Source: Roseobacter sinensis
Lineage (GTDB): Bacteria > Pseudomonadota > Alphaproteobacteria > Rhodobacterales > Rhodobacteraceae
NCBI RefSeq assembly: GCF_025755255.1
Contig: NZ_JALIEB010000016.1
Coordinates: forward strand, 1-64,000
DNA: 64,000 bases
Reading direction: 5' to 3'
Shown here: positions 61,038 through 64,000 of the stretch, piece after piece
Layout of the letters: each line of letters begins with the position of its first letter
How positions within the stretch are numbered: the stretch's first letter is position 1
Translations under genes and position numbers: made by a program
The notes under the pieces: generated by a model
Told to the model about the DNA's origin: nothing
The model's database searches: none
The model's input: the letters and a program-made list of their open reading frames with translations, nothing else

Positions 61038-62894
61038 ATGACCAAGCAACACCCCATCCCCACCGACACAGGCAGCATCGAACTGGTGCCGCTGGACGCC
61101 CTCACGCTCTCGGACCTCAATCCGCGCAAGAGCGTCTCGGAGGCCCATATCGACACGCTGGCGGCCAGCATCGCCCGTTTCGGTCTGATCCAGAACCTTG
61201 CGGGCCTGCGCACAAAGAAAGGCCGCGTCGAGATCGTCGCGGGCGGATGCCGCCTGCGGGCATTGCAGAAGATCGCCGCCAAGGCCGAGACCCCTGCCCC
61301 GGTCACCGTCCCGGTGCGCATAACCGAAGATGCCGAGGAAGCCGCCATCTGGGCCAATGCCGAGAATGCCGCGCGTGAAGCCCTGACCCCGGCGGATGAA
61401 ATCCGCGCCTTTGGGGCAATGACGGCCAAGGGCGCGACGGTGCCCGATATTGCGCTGGCCTTCGCCACCAGCGAGGCCCGCGTCTATCAGCGGCTGGCGC
61501 TGGCCGCCTTGCCCGCGCCGGTCGTTGACGCGCTTGCCGCAGGCGAGATCACCCTCGGCGCGGCCAAGGCCTTCACCCTGTCGGAGGATGCGGCGTTGAC
61601 GCTCACGCTTCTCGAGCAGATCAAGGGGCAGCCGATCTCCGAGGCGCAGCTGAAATCCGCGCTCACCCCCGAAGCGGTGACCGGCAGTGACCGCCGCGCG
61701 CTCTTTGTCGGCCAAGAGGCCTATGAGGCCGCAGGCGGCGCGATCACGCGCGATCTCTTTTCGCAGGCGGTCTATTTCACCGATCCGGCTCTGCTGGATG
61801 ATCTCTTTGACGAACGGCTCGAGGCGGCGCGTGCCGCGTTGGTGGCGGATACGGGCTGGCTCTGGGCCGAGGCCAAACGCGAGCCATGGCTCAACTACTA
61901 TGAAATCGACCAAGCCAAGCTGATACGGCTCTACCCGGTCGAGGGCGATCTGAGCGACGCGGAGGCCGAGGATTACGACCGGCTGGCCGAGATGTGCGAG
62001 GCGGGTGTGCTCGACGCGGACGGCGAGGCGCGGCTGGCCGATCTGCAAGCCACTCTCGACGGCTCATACACCGAAGATCAGAAGCGCGTCTCAGGGTGTC
62101 TTATCCTTGTAAATCAATCTGGTAAGGTGGAGATCACCGCTGGTTTGGTGCGCCCCGAAGACAAGGACGTGGCCCTCGCGGCGGGTGTTCTCACCGCCCC
62201 CGACCGCCCTGCCCCCGCGCCGAAATCCCCCTACTCCCAGAAGCTGAGGGCCGACATGCAGGCGATCCGGCTGGCGGCGGTGCAATCGGCCCTTCTCGCC
62301 AAGCCGGACCTTGTGCTTGATCTTCTGGCCTTCGGCCTGTCGGAAGCCTCCGGGTCGTTCGAAAGCCTCTTTGATTTGCGCCTCGGACGTCCCAACAACG
62401 TCCCGAGCATCGAGAATGGGTTTGACCGCGAGCCGCGGCTTGATCACGGTCTCGACCCGACCGCCGCGTGGCAGACCGGTACCCGCGTCGATGATCTGGA
62501 GGAGGCCTTCGCCGCCTTTCGGGCCAGCGGCAAGAAGGCCCGCAACGCAGTCCTCACCGAAGCTTTCGCGCGCGCCCTGCCTGATCAGGCCGGGGACGAA
62601 GGTTTCTTTGCAGCCATCGCCGCCGAGGCCAAGGCCGATATTCGAGCCCACTGGACGCCCACAGCGGAGAATTTCTTTTCGCGCGTCTCCGCCGGGGTGC
62701 TGACCGACCTGCTTTGCACCTTTCTCGACTGCGATACCCGCGACGCGCGCGTGGTGGCCTTCGGCAAACTCAAGAAGGCGGAGAAGGCCGAGAAGCTGGA
62801 AAAGCTGATCGGCGATGCGACCACGCAGAAACTCATGGGGCTGACCTCCGAGCAGAAAGACAAGCTGGCGATCTGGGTCCCGGATTGCCTCTGA
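61038..62894 (+). CDS. Long ParB-like nuclease-domain plasmid protein
   Basis: 618 residues from the ATG at 61038, with GAAAGGAG upstream. The N-terminal ParB/Srx domain includes LTLSDLNPRKSVSEAHIDTL, IVAGGCRLRALQKI and ENAAREALTPADEIRAF; a KorB/HTH-like segment follows (IALAFATSEARVYQRLALA). The C-terminal 350 residues are helical and end in a Lys-rich region (KLKKAEKAEKLEKLIGD). It is longer than chromosomal ParB (about 300). Such proteins occur on plasmids and ICEs; role in partition or regulation is unproven. Confidence 0.85.
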   Translation: MTKQHPIPTDTGSIELVPLDALTLSDLNPRKSVSEAHIDTLAASIARFGLIQNLAGLRTKKGRVEIVAGGCRLRALQKIAAKAETPAPVTVPVRITEDAEEAAIWANAENAAREALTPADEIRAFGAMTAKGATVPDIALAFATSEARVYQRLALAALPAPVVDALAAGEITLGAAKAFTLSEDAALTLTLLEQIKGQPISEAQLKSALTPEAVTGSDRRALFVGQEAYEAAGGAITRDLFSQAVYFTDPALLDDLFDERLEAARAALVADTGWLWAEAKREPWLNYYEIDQAKLIRLYPVEGDLSDAEAEDYDRLAEMCEAGVLDADGEARLADLQATLDGSYTEDQKRVSGCLILVNQSGKVEITAGLVRPEDKDVALAAGVLTAPDRPAPAPKSPYSQKLRADMQAIRLAAVQSALLAKPDLVLDLLAFGLSEASGSFESLFDLRLGRPNNVPSIENGFDREPRLDHGLDPTAAWQTGTRVDDLEEAFAAFRASGKKARNAVLTEAFARALPDQAGDEGFFAAIAAEAKADIRAHWTPTAENFFSRVSAGVLTDLLCTFLDCDTRDARVVAFGKLKKAEKAEKLEKLIGDATTQKLMGLTSEQKDKLAIWVPDCL

Positions 62895-62921
62895 GCCTTC
62901 CTTCGTGGGAAGACCACCTGG

Positions 62922-62947
62922 CCCCGCTCCGGCGGGGTCTTTTTTTT
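62922..62947 (+). terminator. Intrinsic terminator after the ParB-like gene
   Basis: CCCCGC-TCCG-GCGGGG forms a 6-bp GC hairpin with a 4-base loop, directly followed by TCTTTTTTTT. It starts 28 bases after the stop codon. Confidence 0.9.
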
Positions 62948-63719
62948 GTGCTCCGGCAAGCACGGGAACGAGATGGCCCAAAATTGTCCGGCGGCGGGGC
63001 AGAGGAATGCCCCCTGCCCCGCCGCCGGGCCGGCGCTGCCCGCGCGGGGGTCGCTGCGCGACGGGAGGTGCTGGGAAGGCACTCAGTGGGGGACGTCAGG
63101 CCTGTGGGGCTTCGAGCGGCCACTTGTGGCAGCTCCGGGGCGTGCCGTTGCGGCCAGTGGATCGCCCCGGTGGCCCATGTGGCGGGGCGGGCGCGTGACA
63201 CCCGGCGCGCCGGGCATGGCGCTGAGACAGGTGGCCTGCCCGCTGCGACCTGAGCCGAAACCCTGATTGGTATCGCACGGGATCGCGTTGGAGCGACGAC
63301 TGAGTGCAGCCGTTTCCGGGGTTTGCGGCATGGAACTCATGGCGGTGACTGGTGCCGCAGGTTGGGCGGCCGGTTCCTGGGCGAGACGCGGGATGGCGTG
63401 CCGCTTTGGGTGCCCGGCGACATGCATCGCCGAGGCGCAGATCCTGTCCGAGCCATTGGCGCTCATCGTGGCGGTCACCTGTTGTTGTCCGGGGGTCCGG
63501 CCCGTCTCCGACCGGTGTTGCTGAGCGTCGCCGGTGGCAGGGCGCTCCGGGAGCCGCAAAGGTTGGAGGCCGTCTTTTTCCCCTGCCCGTGCCGGGCATT
63601 CCGCGCGGATCAAAAAGCGCGGCCCCCTGCCCTTCTCCGCTGCGCTGCGCCTGCGGTGCTGTCCCTCGGACGCCCTGCTCTGGTCACCGGCATTGCAACA
63701 CCAGACAAGGAGACACGCA
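62948..63719. other. Spacer with no recognised gene
   Basis: About 770 bases of GC-rich sequence between the terminator and the DUF736-like gene. Several open frames on both strands are proline/arginine-rich and look non-coding. AAGGAGA at the end is the ribosome-binding site of the next gene. Nothing else can be supported. Confidence 0.5.
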
Positions 63720-64000
63720 ATGACCCCGAACTGCATCAAATTTGACGCCGCCGAGATCGGCACCGCCAAGGGCACCGGGTCGATCTCGACCCTGACCTTC
63801 GATCTCGACATCTCCGTGGAACCCGTGACCAGCGACAATCCGATGGCACCCACCCACCGGGTGCTCGGCCGCTCGCCCCGCGGCCGTCTCGTCGAATGCG
63901 GCGGCATCTGGCGCAAACAGAACCGGGAGACTGGCGCGGACTATTTCACGCTGACGATCCGGGACTACGGGTTCAATGCCAATCTCGGCCAGGCGGCGCA
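63720..64000 (+). CDS. DUF736-like protein, cut by the window end
   Basis: Starts at the ATG at 63720 with AAGGAGA upstream and runs off the window after about 93 residues. Translation by eye gives FDAAEIGTAKGTGSISTLTF, then TSDNPMAPTHRVLGR and CGGIWRKQNRETGADYFTL. This fits DUF736 plasmid proteins (a small beta-rich family with a conserved aromatic in the GAAWKKTS-like region). Commonly found with plasmid replication or transfer genes; function unknown. Confidence 0.72.
   Translation, partial: MTPNCIKFDAAEIGTAKGTGSISTLTFDLDISVEPVTSDNPMAPTHRVLGRSPRGRLVECGGIWRKQNRETGADYFTLTIRDYGFNANLGQAA

Overview
The window looks like part of a large plasmid, or a plasmid-derived island, of a marine-type alphaproteobacterium, most likely Rhodobacteraceae (Roseobacter group or Paracoccus-like). 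The reasons are the GC-rich coding sequence, a Paracoccus-style nosC-R-Z-D-F-Y-L-X cluster, a NarK1-NarK2 fusion beside a NarR-type regulator, a complete VirB-type secretion operon, and plasmid-maintenance-type genes (ParB-like, DUF736-like) at the right end. This is inferred from gene content; no rRNA or other phylogenetic marker is present.

Layout. (1) 1-4978, plus strand: a tightly coupled six-gene operon, visibly more AT-rich than most of the window, encoding an ImmA/IrrE-type metallopeptidase, a DUF4186-like zinc protein, a radical SAM enzyme, a DPPW-motif methyltransferase-like protein, an ASCH-domain protein and a small P-loop kinase. No described system with this composition is recognised; it is the best candidate for something new. 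(2) 5076-6279: a complete IS3-family element with 4-bp target duplication. (3) 6299-17917, minus strand: a type IV secretion operon (VirB1 to VirB11) with an unusual VirB5-like protein carrying an inserted lytic transglycosylase domain. (4) 18046-20531: accessory genes including a PIN/HTH toxin-antitoxin pair. (5) 20767-23176: an IS30-family element interrupted by an IS256-family element. (6) 23331-28409: a secreted unknown, a DUF1858-like protein and a TetR-controlled DevBCA/MacB-type exporter. (7) 28689-37774: the nitrous oxide reductase cluster. (8) 38250-54365: hemN, then a long minus-strand nitrate reductase operon (narKGHJI-ppiC-hemerythrin-carbonic anhydrase-moeA-DUF2478) and the divergent regulator narR. 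(9) 54372-59929: small FNR-box genes (paired DUF6455, CBS) and an NsrR-linked NO-defence block (globin, RIC-like di-iron protein, folate cyclo-ligase, NnrS, NnrU). (10) 60528-64000: plasmid-type genes.

How the parts work together. Nar reduces nitrate to nitrite and Nos reduces nitrous oxide to dinitrogen. The nitrite and nitric oxide reductases that would join them are not in this window, so the middle of the pathway must be encoded elsewhere or be absent. HemN (oxygen-independent haem synthesis), MoeA (molybdenum cofactor), NosDFYLX (copper and flavin maturation) and NarJ are the supporting factors. Six FNR/Dnr-type boxes lie upstream of narK, narR, nosC, hemN, a DUF6455 pair and a CBS gene, tying these units to oxygen limitation and N-oxide signals. 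A perfect palindrome between the globin gene and nsrR is the probable NsrR operator for the NO-defence operon. The VirB operon has no virD4 or relaxase in this window, so its role in transfer cannot be settled here.
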